DNA of 64,000 bases from CAXXOK01 sp963663285 (GTDB taxonomy: Bacteria > Bacillota > Clostridia > Christensenellales > Aristaeellaceae): the NCBI GenBank assembly GCA_963663285.2, contig CAXXNI010000004.1:496001-560000 (forward strand), read 5' to 3'. Made by a program: the position numbers and the translations under genes. This document shows, one piece after another, positions 36,328-45,888 of the stretch (within the stretch, counting starts at the first letter, position 1; each line of letters begins with the position of its first letter). Under the pieces are notes generated by a model. It made no database searches. It was given only the letters and a program-made list of their open reading frames with translations, and was not told where the DNA came from.

Positions 36328-37758
36328 ATGGGGTACATTTTATCGCTGGATTTGGGTACCACGGCGCTGAAGCTGCTTTTGCTGGATCGGGAAGGGCGAA
36401 CCGCGTACGTAAGCACAAACCCGTACCCGACCCGCTTTCCCCGTGCGGACTGGATAGAACAGGACCCCGAAGCGTGGGTAAGCGCTTTGGCACAGGGTAT
36501 GCACGCGCTGTGGGAACAGTTTGCGCCAAGCGATGTGCAAGCCATTGGCTTTGCAGGCCACATGAGCAGCGTAGTGCTGACGGACGCTGGTGGGGTGCCG
36601 GTGTATCCGTGCATCACCCTTGCGGACGGGCGCAGCGTGCAGCAGGCCAACCGGCTTGCGCAAACCTTGCAAGAGCCGATCCTTGCGGCGACGGGCAACC
36701 TGCCGCTGAATGCCTTTGCCCTGCCGAAGCTTTTGTGGCTTCAGGAACGGGAGCCGGAAGCGTTCGCCCGCGCCCATGCGTGGATGAGCGCCAAGGATTA
36801 CCTGCGTCTGCGCCTGACCGGTGTAGCGGCGCAGGAGGTAACCGATGCGTGTAATTCCCTGTGCGTTGCGATTGATGCGCGCACTTGGAACCGTACTTTG
36901 ATTGCACAAACGGGCCTGCCGGAAGCGATTTTTCCGCCACTGCTGGAGCCATATGCGCAGGCGGGAACCGTCACGGCGGAGGCAGCCGCCTTTACAGGGC
37001 TTGTAGAGGGTACGCCCGTCTATGCGGGCGGCGCCGATATGGCGGCCGGTGCATTGGCGCTGGGGCTGGGCGAAGCGGGGGACGCAAGCGTCTCCATGGG
37101 CACCAACGCCCCGTTTATGATGATGACCGACCACATCGACCGGAAGTTCGCCTCCGAACTAACCTATCATGCCGGGGCGTTTGCCGGGCAGCTATATGCG
37201 CTGGGTTCGCATTTCAACGGCGGGCTGGCGGTAAACTGCTTCTCCCGGCTATTTTCGGAGGATGGCCGCATTGATTATGATATGATCGGAAGGCTGGCTG
37301 TCGAAGCGCAGGGGCTGCCGCCCGGTTGCGATGGCGTGCAGGCGCTTCCGTTTTTTGCCGGCAGCGGTTCGCCATGGTTTTCACCCGCCGACAGGGCGGC
37401 GTTTGTGGGCGTAAGCACCGCGACGACGCGCGCGCAGTTATTGCGTGCTATGCTGGAAAGCGTGGCGTTTAACCTGCGCCAGAGTCTGGAACGGATGCGC
37501 ACGCTTTGCCCGGAGCGGCAGGCACATGTAAGCCTGTTTGGCGGCGGCACCAAGATACCGCTGTGGACGAGTATCATTGCGGAGGTGTTTGGCCTGCCGG
37601 TGAGCGTAGTGCAAAACCCGGATGCGTCCGCTGTGGGCGGGGCGCTGCTGGCGGGCTACGGCGCGGGCTGGTTTGCCGATCCGCGCGCGGTGGCGCGCGC
37701 CAACCTGCCCGGCGCGGTGGAAATAACCCCGGAGCCACAGGCGGTAGAAGGCCTATGA
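36328..37758 (+). CDS. FGGY-family carbohydrate kinase
   Basis: 476-residue sugar kinase of the xylulokinase/gluconokinase branch. The N-terminal phosphate loop is LSLDLGTTALKLLLLD, with AIGFAGHMSSVVLTD and YPCITLADGRS following; the ATP-site motif is HVSLFGGGTKIPLW near residue 400. GGGGAGG lies 9 bases ahead of the ATG at 36328. It indicates that the transported molecule or its hydrolysis product is a sugar, ketose or polyol that is phosphorylated. LsrK-like autoinducer kinase was considered, but the neighbours do not fit. Confidence 0.9.
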   Translation: MGYILSLDLGTTALKLLLLDREGRTAYVSTNPYPTRFPRADWIEQDPEAWVSALAQGMHALWEQFAPSDVQAIGFAGHMSSVVLTDAGGVPVYPCITLADGRSVQQANRLAQTLQEPILAATGNLPLNAFALPKLLWLQEREPEAFARAHAWMSAKDYLRLRLTGVAAQEVTDACNSLCVAIDARTWNRTLIAQTGLPEAIFPPLLEPYAQAGTVTAEAAAFTGLVEGTPVYAGGADMAAGALALGLGEAGDASVSMGTNAPFMMMTDHIDRKFASELTYHAGAFAGQLYALGSHFNGGLAVNCFSRLFSEDGRIDYDMIGRLAVEAQGLPPGCDGVQALPFFAGSGSPWFSPADRAAFVGVSTATTRAQLLRAMLESVAFNLRQSLERMRTLCPERQAHVSLFGGGTKIPLWTSIIAEVFGLPVSVVQNPDASAVGGALLAGYGAGWFADPRAVARANLPGAVEITPEPQAVEGL

Positions 37759-37834
37759 ACGGCTTTATCAGCGCTACCTAATACTGTGCGCCGCGCTGCG
37801 GCCGTTGTCATGAACAGGCAAAGGAGGGCTAAGC

Positions 37835-39103
37835 GTGTACGCATCGATGTGGACGTATCCGTGGGATTTGGATGATTGCGGAATCGAAGAGGTGCTCGCG
37901 GAACTGCGGGCTTGCGGCGTTACGGATGTATCCGTTGCCATGGCCTACCATAGCGGGCGCTTTTTACAGCTTCGCAGCCCGAAGCGCAAGGTGTATTTTC
38001 CGCAGGACGGGGTGCTGTATTACCCGGCTGATCCGAAGGATTTTGCGGCTTGCCGTATCCGCCCGCTGGTCGGCGATTTTGCCCATGAGCACCCGGCGTT
38101 TTTCCCCGAACTGGCGGAGAAGGCGGACAAACACGGCATGACCCTGTCCAGCTGGACGGTGTGCCTGCATAACACGCGGCTGGGGTATCAGCACCCCGAA
38201 GCGTGCGTGCAAAACGCGTTTGGCGATATTACATACTATAACCAGTGCCCCGCAAACGACGACATCCGCGATACCATGGCAGCGCTGATGCGCTCCGTCG
38301 ACCAGTCGGTTTCGCTGCGCACCCTGCAAATGGAAAGCATGAATTACATGGGCTTTGCGCACGAGTATCACCATGAAAAAGACGGCGTAGGGCTGACGGC
38401 GCTGGAGGATTTTCTGCTGTCGCTGTGCTTTTGCCCTGCCTGCATGGCCAAAGGGCGCGCGGCTGGCATTGATATGGAATATGTGCGGGAGCGCGTGCGC
38501 GCAGATGTAGAAAAATATCTAGCCCTCCCGCGCGGAGCGGTGCCGTCGCAGGAGTTTTTAACCTTGGGGCCGAACTTCTTTGCGGATGACCCGGATTTGA
38601 TGGCGTATCTTACGTTTCGCGCCCAAACCGTAACCAGTTTGGTGCAGCGGGTAGCGGGCGAAGTGAAGCGGGCGGAGCTGTGCTTTTTAAGCTTGCTGCC
38701 AAACGCGAGCTCGTGGCTGTTTGGTGTGGATTTACAGGCCATCAGCCGTAGTTGCGGCAGTACGCTGATTTGCAGCTACGATAGTGATGCCGGGCAGGCC
38801 GGACGCGATATGGCCACCTCCCGTGCCGAGTTGGACCCGGCGTGCCGGGTGTATACCGGCATTCGCGCCCTTTACCCCGGAATATACGGGGCAAAGAGGC
38901 GTTTTTTGCAAAAGGTAGGCGCGTCGTTACAGGCGGGCAGCGACGGCTTTGTGTTTTATAATTATGGGCTGATCCCCCAAGGGCGGATGCGCTGGATTGC
39001 GGATGCGTGCGGGATGCTGACAAAACCAGGGAGGCATAAACCATGGAAACATTTCCGGCGACGAGGGAGCTGCTTGCGTGCTTTGTGGCGCACCGTACTG
39101 TGA
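37835..39103 (+). CDS. Uncharacterised protein, possibly TIM-barrel
   Basis: 422-residue frame with a GTG start set by AAAGGAGGG. I do not recognise the family with confidence. It has no signal peptide; it contains a CFCPACM cysteine cluster near residue 205 and repeated beta/alpha-like stretches (CGVTDVSVAMAYHSGRFLQL; GSDGFVFYNYGLIPQGRMRW) that recall glycosidase-like barrels. The final 20 or so residues overlap the next gene by 61 bases and are Arg/Trp-rich, unlike a natural C-terminus, so the true stop may have been lost through a small indel near 39030. It lies between the FGGY kinase and the M20 gene in the GntR-controlled operon. Confidence 0.7.
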   Translation: MYASMWTYPWDLDDCGIEEVLAELRACGVTDVSVAMAYHSGRFLQLRSPKRKVYFPQDGVLYYPADPKDFAACRIRPLVGDFAHEHPAFFPELAEKADKHGMTLSSWTVCLHNTRLGYQHPEACVQNAFGDITYYNQCPANDDIRDTMAALMRSVDQSVSLRTLQMESMNYMGFAHEYHHEKDGVGLTALEDFLLSLCFCPACMAKGRAAGIDMEYVRERVRADVEKYLALPRGAVPSQEFLTLGPNFFADDPDLMAYLTFRAQTVTSLVQRVAGEVKRAELCFLSLLPNASSWLFGVDLQAISRSCGSTLICSYDSDAGQAGRDMATSRAELDPACRVYTGIRALYPGIYGAKRRFLQKVGASLQAGSDGFVFYNYGLIPQGRMRWIADACGMLTKPGRHKPWKHFRRRGSCLRALWRTVL

Positions 39104-40171
39104 ATGGTCACGAAAAGCCCCTTGCGCTGGAAATTGCCCGGCTCGCGGAAAAAATCGGCATGCGCGTGCAGGTGGACGATTTTGGGGACGACCGTGCCAA
39201 CGTGTATGCGGAGGCGGGCGAAGGCCCCTGTTTGCTGCTGTGCGGTCATTTGGATGTGGTGCCAGCCGAAGGGCGGGTGGCAGAGCGACCCCTTTACCCT
39301 CCGCGATGAGGGCGAGCGCTGTGTGGGCCGCGGCTGTGCGGATATGAAGGGCGCTGTGGCCGCTATGCTTACCGCTGCGGAGCGTGCGCTGGCGCGCGGG
39401 CTTACCGGCATGAAACTTGCGCTGTTGTTCGTGGCGGATGAGGAAAGCGGCAATTCGGGCATGAAGCGGTTTTTAGCCACACACCCCGATTGCGCCGAAG
39501 CGTGCATCATCGGCGAGCCGACGGAGATGGAAGTGGCTGTGGCGCACAAGGGCACCGCAAGGTACTGGGTGGATCTGGCGGGGCGTGCGGCGCACTCGTC
39601 TACCCCGGCGTTGGGCGAAAATGCGCTGACCCACGCGGCGCAGGCTATTTTCGCGGTGGAGGCGTATAACCGGCAGCTGGCAAAGACGCAGCACCCCATT
39701 CTGCCGCCGAAAACAATGTGCGTAACGATGCTGCAGGGTGGGGAACGGGAAAATATTGTGCCCGCCCATGCGTCGCTGTTAGTGGATTACCGGACTTTCC
39801 CGGGGGAAACCGAGCCGGCGGCGCAGGCCGAACTGCGTGCAGTGATGGAAACCCTGCATAAAGCGGACCCCGGTTTTTCTTTTTCATTACGGTGGCATTG
39901 CTTTTTACCCGGCGGCAGCCTGCCTGCCGAGCATCCGTGGACACAGACCGTGTGCCGTATTACGGGCGAAGCGCTGGGACGCACCTGTAAACCTGTGGAA
40001 TTTCGCGCTTCCTGCGAACAGGCCTTAATGCTGCAGGCAGGCGTGCCTACGGTTGTGCTGGGGCCGGGCAGCTTACGCCAGGCGCATACGGTCAACGAAT
40101 CGCTCCCGTGGGCGGAGCTGGAGCAGGCGGTAATGGTGTATGGCCGTTTGATCGATCGCTTTGCACAATAA
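39043..40171 (+). pseudogene. M20-family deacylase/peptidase (ArgE/DapE type), frameshifted
   Basis: Dizinc amidase in two frames. The first (39043 to about 39270) has LLCGHLDVVPAEG. The second (to 40171) has WQSDPFTLRDEG, GRGCADMKGAVAAML, VADEESGNSGM, IIGEPTEMEVAVAHKG and the C-terminal GPGSLRQAHTVNE. Removing one G from the GGG run at 39271-39273 joins them as DVVPAEG-GWQSDPF, giving 375 residues, normal for the ArgE/DapE group. GGGAGG lies 8 bases before the ATG. It is the last gene of the GntR-controlled operon. A deacylase beside an FGGY kinase suggests an N-acylated sugar or conjugate as substrate; that is inference. Confidence 0.87.
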
Positions 40172-40175
40172 CAAA

Positions 40176-40203
40176 GCACGCTGTAACGGTATGTACAGCG
40201 TGC
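40176..40203 (+). terminator. Hairpin after M20 gene
   Basis: GCACGCTGT and ACAGCGTGC form a perfect 9-base-pair stem with a 10-base loop, five bases after the stop. A T-run is absent directly after it, so termination may be weak. Confidence 0.45.
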
Positions 40204-40283
40204 GTATAGGGAATGTTTTTACAGGCTGACCGGGTTACGGCAATGCCTGCTGTAACGGTGCGGCGCTCTTTTTAGGGGTCGGT

Positions 40284-41063
40284 TCAACCCGGCTTATTAT
40301 CGCTTGCTTTGTATTCGGAGGGGGTTTTCCCGGTTAATTGCTTAAAGCGTTTGCTGAAGTAATATTGATCGCTAAAGCCGATCAGGGATGATATTTCCTG
40401 CCCCAGATACCGCCCTGATTTCAGCAGGCGTTTGGCTTCCTCAATCCGAAGCATCTCCAGTTTTTGCGTAATGGTGATTCCGCGTGTCAGCTTATATACG
40501 CGGCGTAAATAACTGCTGTCAAAATTCAGGTCTGCGGATAGTGTGGAGAGCGTTAAACCGGCATTGCTGTAATTTTTATTGAGGTACTCGTCAATCATTT
40601 GGGACATAATTTCATATTTGGTGGAACCGTCTGTCATTTGATGAAAGGTATTCTCCCGGTCGGCAGCCGCATCGGTTGGGCTGCTTTGATTTTGGATGGA
40701 TTCAATCATTTTTTGAAGGCATTTTTCCAGCTCTTCTTTACTGAAAGGCTTTAATAGAAAATCGTCAATGCCAAGTTTAATAGCTTGATAAGCAAAAGAA
40801 AACTCGTCATGCCCCGTCATAATCACCAGTTTGGAAGGCAGCGCCTGATTTTTGACCCACCGGCACACCTCCAGCCCATCCATCCGCGGCATGCTGATGT
40901 CGATAAAAACAATATCCGGCTTTATCTCTTGAATCAGAGAAAGTGCCGACACTCCATCTTCTGCAACGCCTTCAATCCGGCAGTCATACCGCTCCCATTC
41001 GGCAATGGTTTTCATGAATTCCAGAAAGATAGGCTCGTCGTCCACAAGCAGAATACGATACAT
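40284..41063 (-). CDS. Response regulator, YesN type (REC plus AraC HTH)
   Basis: 259 residues: receiver domain (1-120) with acidic pocket VDDEP, phosphorylation site Asp55 (DIVFIDISMPRMDG) and Lys in FLLKPFSKEE; then a C-terminal AraC helix-turn-helix (about 155-255, with GQEISSLIGFSDQYYFSKRF and KQLTGKTPSEYKA). It starts 2 bases after the sensor kinase stop. It should activate this same operon when its kinase senses extracellular oligosaccharide, as is usual for YesMN-type pairs beside ABC importers. Confidence 0.93.
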   Translation of the reverse strand: MYRILLVDDEPIFLEFMKTIAEWERYDCRIEGVAEDGVSALSLIQEIKPDIVFIDISMPRMDGLEVCRWVKNQALPSKLVIMTGHDEFSFAYQAIKLGIDDFLLKPFSKEELEKCLQKMIESIQNQSSPTDAAADRENTFHQMTDGSTKYEIMSQMIDEYLNKNYSNAGLTLSTLSADLNFDSSYLRRVYKLTRGITITQKLEMLRIEEAKRLLKSGRYLGQEISSLIGFSDQYYFSKRFKQLTGKTPSEYKASDNKPG

Positions 41064-41065
41064 GG

Positions 41066-42745
41066 CTAAAGCTCCTCTTCCATTACAGGCAGGCAGATCA
41101 GAAAACAGGTTCCTTTCTGTTGCGGATGCGGTTCAATGCTCATTGAAAAACTATCCGCATAGTACAAACGCAATCTTTCATATACGTTGTGCAAGCCAAA
41201 CCCGGAATCATCCTCTCGGGCTTCCTTGATGATGTGCGTCAGCGTTTCGTTTGTCATGCCCTGACCATCGTCGATTACCCTGATTTCGATAGTCGCGTCC
41301 TTCTGGCGCAGGGAAATGGTAAGATGCCCTTTTTGCCCGGTGGGTTTAATGCCATGGTAGATGGCGTTTTCCACAATGGGCTGCAGCGTAAGCTTGGGTA
41401 TGCGCACCTCGTCTACTGCGTTTTCCCAGATGATCTGGTATTCAAGGGAATGATGGTAACGGATGGATTGAATATCCAAATAATCTTTGGTTTGCCGTAC
41501 TTCTTCTGAAAGCAGCACCCAATCAAACCCGTTGCTGAGCACGTGGCGGTAGTATTCGGACAGAAGCTTGATCATCCGGCTGGCGTCGTCATTTTTCCCC
41601 AGCGTGGACAGGCAATAAATCGTATCCAACGTATTGTATAGAAAATGCGGTTTGATCTGCGCTTGTAAAAGGGAGAATTTCAGGTGTTCTTCCCTTTTTC
41701 TCTCTTCCAGCAGCATATGAACCAAATCCTGATTGTGACGGGACATTTCGTTAAAGCGATTCACCAGAACGCCGACTTCATCGTTTTTCACCGTGAGGCT
41801 AATCGGCTGGGGCAAAGTATCCTTACCGTTTGCGATGTGATCGGATAATTCCCGTACCGGCCTTACAATCCTTGACATTAGATGGTTTGTAAGCAGATAG
41901 ACCAAGAGCAGCAACAGAAAATTGAGAATGATAATTTCCAGAATCATCCGGTCCAGATCGCTTAGCTCTGCGGATAGGTCTGTGGTCGAAAGCAGCGTCC
42001 AATGATTATCCAGCCGGATGTTATGGCTGTACACCGGCCCCTGCTCCGCTAAAAGCGCTTCGCTGCCCAGACTTTTAATCAAAGCGCCTTCCGGGCTGTA
42101 CAGCAAAAGATGTTTTGCGTCCTTGCCTCTGCCGACCATTTCAAAAATGGGGGAGGCTTTTAAAATCACGTAGCCGGTTTGCTTGCCGGTAGCAATATCG
42201 ATATAAGCCTTGGCGTAAATGGGGCCGTCGCCCGTCAGCAGCTGATTGTTATCAAAGGACGGCATCCATTTACCAAAGCGCGTGATGTCCATGGATTGCA
42301 GCTGCTCAATCAGCTCTTCTCCGTTTGAGGACAGAAAGTAATTTTTTGTCCAGTTTTCATAGAACATGACCCCGTTATTCCAAACGATCACGATCTGGTT
42401 CAAATTTGAAAAGGTTGTAAAGGCGTCCATCATGCACTTGCTGATGATGCTCTGCGTGCGGCCGGCTGGGACCGGATACAGATCATCATCCAGATAGCTG
42501 CTGTCCAGCAGTTCATTCAGGTGGATGATAATCATGTTCGTGCAGTTTTTTACATTATCAATCTCAACACTGAAGGTTTGCGCCAGAATGGTATCTTCAT
42601 AATCACACTGTTCGTAATACTTGTTGATCGCATCGTTGCGGTATAGGATAACAAAGATCAGAATGACCGCAAGGGAGAAAAAGACAAAAGGAATAAACAG
42701 AGTTCGTTTGACTCTGGAGAGAATAGAACTTGCTTTTATCCTCAT
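41066..42745 (-). CDS. Sensor histidine kinase, YesM type
   Basis: 559-residue membrane kinase. A first membrane segment near residues 15-35 and a second near 285-305 flank an extracellular dCACHE-like sensor. A HAMP region follows (SRIVRPVRELSDHIANGKD), then the His_kinase domain with the phospho-accepting site QIKPHFLYNTLDTI and an HATPase domain (PIVENAIYHGIKP, DDGQGM, GFGLHNVYERL). The ATG at 42745 is favoured by AGGAG upstream. It is expressed with the ABC importer and the response regulator, and senses either free ligand or ligand-loaded binding protein. Confidence 0.93.
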   Translation of the reverse strand: MRIKASSILSRVKRTLFIPFVFFSLAVILIFVILYRNDAINKYYEQCDYEDTILAQTFSVEIDNVKNCTNMIIIHLNELLDSSYLDDDLYPVPAGRTQSIISKCMMDAFTTFSNLNQIVIVWNNGVMFYENWTKNYFLSSNGEELIEQLQSMDITRFGKWMPSFDNNQLLTGDGPIYAKAYIDIATGKQTGYVILKASPIFEMVGRGKDAKHLLLYSPEGALIKSLGSEALLAEQGPVYSHNIRLDNHWTLLSTTDLSAELSDLDRMILEIIILNFLLLLLVYLLTNHLMSRIVRPVRELSDHIANGKDTLPQPISLTVKNDEVGVLVNRFNEMSRHNQDLVHMLLEERKREEHLKFSLLQAQIKPHFLYNTLDTIYCLSTLGKNDDASRMIKLLSEYYRHVLSNGFDWVLLSEEVRQTKDYLDIQSIRYHHSLEYQIIWENAVDEVRIPKLTLQPIVENAIYHGIKPTGQKGHLTISLRQKDATIEIRVIDDGQGMTNETLTHIIKEAREDDSGFGLHNVYERLRLYYADSFSMSIEPHPQQKGTCFLICLPVMEEEL

Positions 42746-42778
42746 GTGTTGTTCTCTCCTGTTTCTCAAGCGTGAATG

Positions 42779-43606
42779 CTAGTTCTTCATCCCGCTGATT
42801 GCCATGGCGTCTGTAATCTGATTGCTGAAAAACAAATATAACAACAAAACAGGGATGCTGGCCAGCACCATCGCGGCGCCGATAATCCCCCAGGATGCTT
42901 CGTAGGAGGACCAGAAACTGACCAGTCCCAGCGGTAATGTTTTCAACTGGCTTTTCGTCAGCAAGATCAGCGCTAAATTGTATTCATTCCAACAGGCCAT
43001 AAACTGATAAATCACCAATACAACAATCGGTGAGATCAGCTGGGGCATAATAATGCGAAAATACATTGTCGGAAACGATGCACCATCCAGATAAGCGGAC
43101 TCCTCCAGCTCAAACGGCAGCCCCAGATAAAAGCCGTATAAAAGGAAGCATGCAAAAGGCAGTCCGATCGCCGCATAAGGAATGATAACAGATAGCAGGG
43201 AGTTCGTAAAGCCCATCTTCCGTACGACAACGACCAGCGGAATCATAATAGCCTGAACGGGGATGAACATACCGGAAGTAATCATAAACTGAAGGGTCTT
43301 GGTGGTGCGGTTTCGCACTCTGGCAATGACGTAGCAGAACATCAGCGCGGCCAGTTCCACAATCAGTATTGTTATGGCAGAAACGATCAGGCTGTTTTTA
43401 AAATAGGTGATCGCGTCGAAGCTTTCCAGCGCGGCGGGATAGTTTTCAAACCGCCAAACCTGGGGAAGACCAAACGGATTGGTAATAAAAATCTCTGCGT
43501 TATCCTTAAAGGAGAAGAATACCATCCAAATGAGCGGATACAGGGAGATCACGGCATAAATAACCAGAAACGCATACAGGAGGATCTTTACTGTTTTCTT
43601 TTTCAT
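42779..43606 (-). CDS. ABC sugar transporter permease, MalG type
   Basis: 275-residue CUT1 permease with an N-terminal membrane segment (ILLYAFLVIYAVISLYPLIW), further hydrophobic segments and the EAA loop LEESAYLDGASFPTMYFRII. The ATG at 43606 is chosen by a GAGG site 8 bases ahead. It pairs with the MalF-type gene 10 bases upstream; both are encoded between the binding-protein and kinase genes. Confidence 0.93.
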   Translation of the reverse strand: MKKKTVKILLYAFLVIYAVISLYPLIWMVFFSFKDNAEIFITNPFGLPQVWRFENYPAALESFDAITYFKNSLIVSAITILIVELAALMFCYVIARVRNRTTKTLQFMITSGMFIPVQAIMIPLVVVVRKMGFTNSLLSVIIPYAAIGLPFACFLLYGFYLGLPFELEESAYLDGASFPTMYFRIIMPQLISPIVVLVIYQFMACWNEYNLALILLTKSQLKTLPLGLVSFWSSYEASWGIIGAAMVLASIPVLLLYLFFSNQITDAMAISGMKN

Positions 43607-43616
43607 CTTCTCTACC

Positions 43617-44504
43617 TCACCGGTACACTTCGTCAAATCTTCTGGTGGAACGGTTTAACACCCACATGATCCCCATGCAGATTACCACGATGAAGACGGC
43701 GATAGCGCTGCCGTAGCCGTAATCATGACGGGTGATCATGGCATTGTACATCATAATGGTCATGTTATACGTATAAATCCCCGGCCCGCCTTTTGTCATC
43801 AGCCATGTCGTATCAAAGGCCCGGAAGCCGTTGGTAAGGCACATGATGGTCGTCATGCGGATAATCGGGGCGGCCAGAGGCATAGAAATATGAACAAAGC
43901 GCTGCCAGGGCGTTGCGCCGTCAATTTCGGCGGCTTCCATATATACATCCGGCACATTTTTAAAGCCGGCATAAATGATAAGCATAATATAGCCCATGCC
44001 CTTCCAGCATTCTACAAAGGCAACGGCAATTAAAGAGGACCACTGCCGGTTCAGCCAGTTCTGCTGCCATTGGGGGTTAAACAGTTCCACAATGCGGTTG
44101 ATAAGCCCGTAATCCGCATTATAAATCCACTTCCACAACTGGGCCACAACGGAAATGGACAGCAATACCGGAACAAAGTAAATGTTGCGGAAGGTTTTCT
44201 TTCCGCGTATTTTGGACTGCGTCAGCAATGAGGCCAAAAGCAGGCTCATGCCGATCTGGTACACGACCAGAATAAAGGCGTATAAAAGGCTGTTGATCAG
44301 CGAGATCGATATTTCGCGGGAGGAGAACATTCTGATATAGTTATCCACACCACGAAAAGCAACTGTATTCAGGCCGTTCCATTCGAAAAAACTATAGTAT
44401 ACGGACTCGACCAGCGAAAGCGCGACTACGGTGGTAAACAACAAAACAGCGGGCAGTACAAAGAGCACGAGCCAACCTTTGTTTTTCTTAAGAATCGGAT
44501 TCAT
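43617..44504 (-). CDS. ABC sugar transporter permease, MalF type
   Basis: 295-residue CUT1 permease. N-terminus KKNKGWLVLFVLPAVLLFTT is typical; the EAA loop is MEAAEIDGATPWQRFVHISM. GGAGGGTTAC precedes the ATG at 44504. It forms the channel with the MalG-type subunit; no ATPase is encoded here, so a shared MsmX-like ATPase is likely. Confidence 0.93.
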   Translation of the reverse strand: MNPILKKNKGWLVLFVLPAVLLFTTVVALSLVESVYYSFFEWNGLNTVAFRGVDNYIRMFSSREISISLINSLLYAFILVVYQIGMSLLLASLLTQSKIRGKKTFRNIYFVPVLLSISVVAQLWKWIYNADYGLINRIVELFNPQWQQNWLNRQWSSLIAVAFVECWKGMGYIMLIIYAGFKNVPDVYMEAAEIDGATPWQRFVHISMPLAAPIIRMTTIMCLTNGFRAFDTTWLMTKGGPGIYTYNMTIMMYNAMITRHDYGYGSAIAVFIVVICMGIMWVLNRSTRRFDEVYR

Positions 44505-44524
44505 GTAACCCTCCTGAACTGGAA

Positions 44525-44552
44525 ACATGGCAGGAGAGAACTCCTGCCATGT
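44525..44552 (-). terminator. Intercistronic hairpin between binding protein and permeases
   Basis: ACATGGCAGGAG and CTCCTGCCATGT form a perfect 12-base-pair stem with an AGAA loop (plus-strand reading), followed on the minus strand by TTTCC. It lies between the binding-protein stop and the MalF-type start and probably sets a higher level of binding protein. Confidence 0.65.
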
Positions 44553-44571
44553 AAACCGCCAAATTTAATGA

Positions 44572-45888
44572 TCAGTAGCCCTGACTGGAAATGTCGTTAA
44601 TGAAATCATCCGCACTGGTGATGTTGCCGGAAACCACCAGTTCGCAATCAATATCAATCGCATTGAGGAACTCCGCGTCAGACAGGTCACCGGTGAAGTT
44701 GGTAAAGCTCGTATAGTTGCCGTAGAGGTTGTAATATTCCTGGTATCCTGTTGAACCGCCGAAGGTGAAGTTGCCGATCGCCGTGGTCATCACACCGTTT
44801 ACGCCGGCGGATACACGCGACCACCACTCCAGCTCTTCGCCCAGAATGGCAACTGTTTCGGAGTCCAGCCCGGAAGGCGGATTGGTGTTAACCGAGTATT
44901 TCATTTCGGTTTGCACGCCGCCAAAGGCATGGTATTTCACTTCTTCAGCCATGTCGGCATCCGCAAACGGGTTGTACTTGCACCATTCAATGGTTTCGCC
45001 CATTCCGTCGCCTTCCAGACCGAGGAAGAACCAGGCGCCGCTAAGGAAGAAACCGGCTTCCTGATTGTACACCGCTTCATAAGCCTGCTGATAATTGGTG
45101 GTTAATGCGCTGGAGCTGAAAGCGCCCAAGTTGGCAATTTCAACAAATTTCTGCGCGGCCTTCACATAAGGCTCATCCGTAATTTTAGCGTTGCCGTCGT
45201 TGATGGCGTCCACGCCGCTTACAGCGCCTTCGGCGATGCTCGCCCAGGAATACAGGGTGGTTGCCGGCCATTTTTCTGCGGCAAAGAGGGAGATAGGCGT
45301 TTTGCCTGCATCCTTCAAAACGGTGATAACATTTTTGAATTCTTCATAGTTTGTGGGTTCGGAGATGCCCAGAGAGGCAAACAAGTCTTTGTTATACCAC
45401 AGGCAGCCCAGATTGCTGGCTTCACAGCCGAAACCGTACTGATGCCCGTCCACATTGGTGCGCGCGGCTTTGGCGGCGGCGCCGTTGGAGAACAGATCAT
45501 AGAAACCGGTTTTCTCAACAACATCATCCATTACGTACAGATCGCCGTTTCCTTTCAGCAGATCAAATACGTCTTTGCTGTTGACTTCAAAAATGTCCGG
45601 CAGCTCGCCGACAGCAGCCCACTCGCGCAGCGCTTCGCCATCGGAGCCGATGCGGGCTTCAACGTTGATCGTCAGGTTGGGATACTTGTCCTTCATTTGG
45701 GCAATGGCATAATCGAGATTGTCCTTGTCCGCATCGGCATAGTAACGGTAAACCGTCAACTCGGCCGATACCGAAGGATCCACGAAATTCCATGGATCTT
45801 CAACGGCGGATTCGTCTGCAGCGGCGACGCCTGCGAATGAAAGCAGCATTGCCAGTGCCAGTAGGATGGAAAGCATTTTCTTCATCAT
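44572..45888 (-). CDS. Extracellular sugar-binding protein (family 1)
   Basis: 438-residue CUT1 binding protein. Signal peptide MMKKMLSILLALAMLLSFAG ends at AAA-DES with no lipobox cysteine. Family-like features include the early ADKDNLDYAIAQMKDKYPNL stretch and a conserved WYNKDLFASLGISEPTNYEE hinge. GGAGGG lies 9 bases before the ATG. Its start overlaps the GH5 stop by 4 bases, linking uptake with the intracellular hydrolase, so the ligand is likely a beta-linked glucan or mannan oligosaccharide. Confidence 0.93.
   Translation of the reverse strand: MMKKMLSILLALAMLLSFAGVAAADESAVEDPWNFVDPSVSAELTVYRYYADADKDNLDYAIAQMKDKYPNLTINVEARIGSDGEALREWAAVGELPDIFEVNSKDVFDLLKGNGDLYVMDDVVEKTGFYDLFSNGAAAKAARTNVDGHQYGFGCEASNLGCLWYNKDLFASLGISEPTNYEEFKNVITVLKDAGKTPISLFAAEKWPATTLYSWASIAEGAVSGVDAINDGNAKITDEPYVKAAQKFVEIANLGAFSSSALTTNYQQAYEAVYNQEAGFFLSGAWFFLGLEGDGMGETIEWCKYNPFADADMAEEVKYHAFGGVQTEMKYSVNTNPPSGLDSETVAILGEELEWWSRVSAGVNGVMTTAIGNFTFGGSTGYQEYYNLYGNYTSFTNFTGDLSDAEFLNAIDIDCELVVSGNITSADDFINDISSQGY

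Noticed and set aside
30103..37758. Autoinducer-2 (Lsr) uptake operon, because of two permeases and an FGGY kinase
   Set aside because: No LsrF/LsrG-type genes or LsrR; hydrolase genes do not fit, and the kinase resembles the xylulokinase branch.
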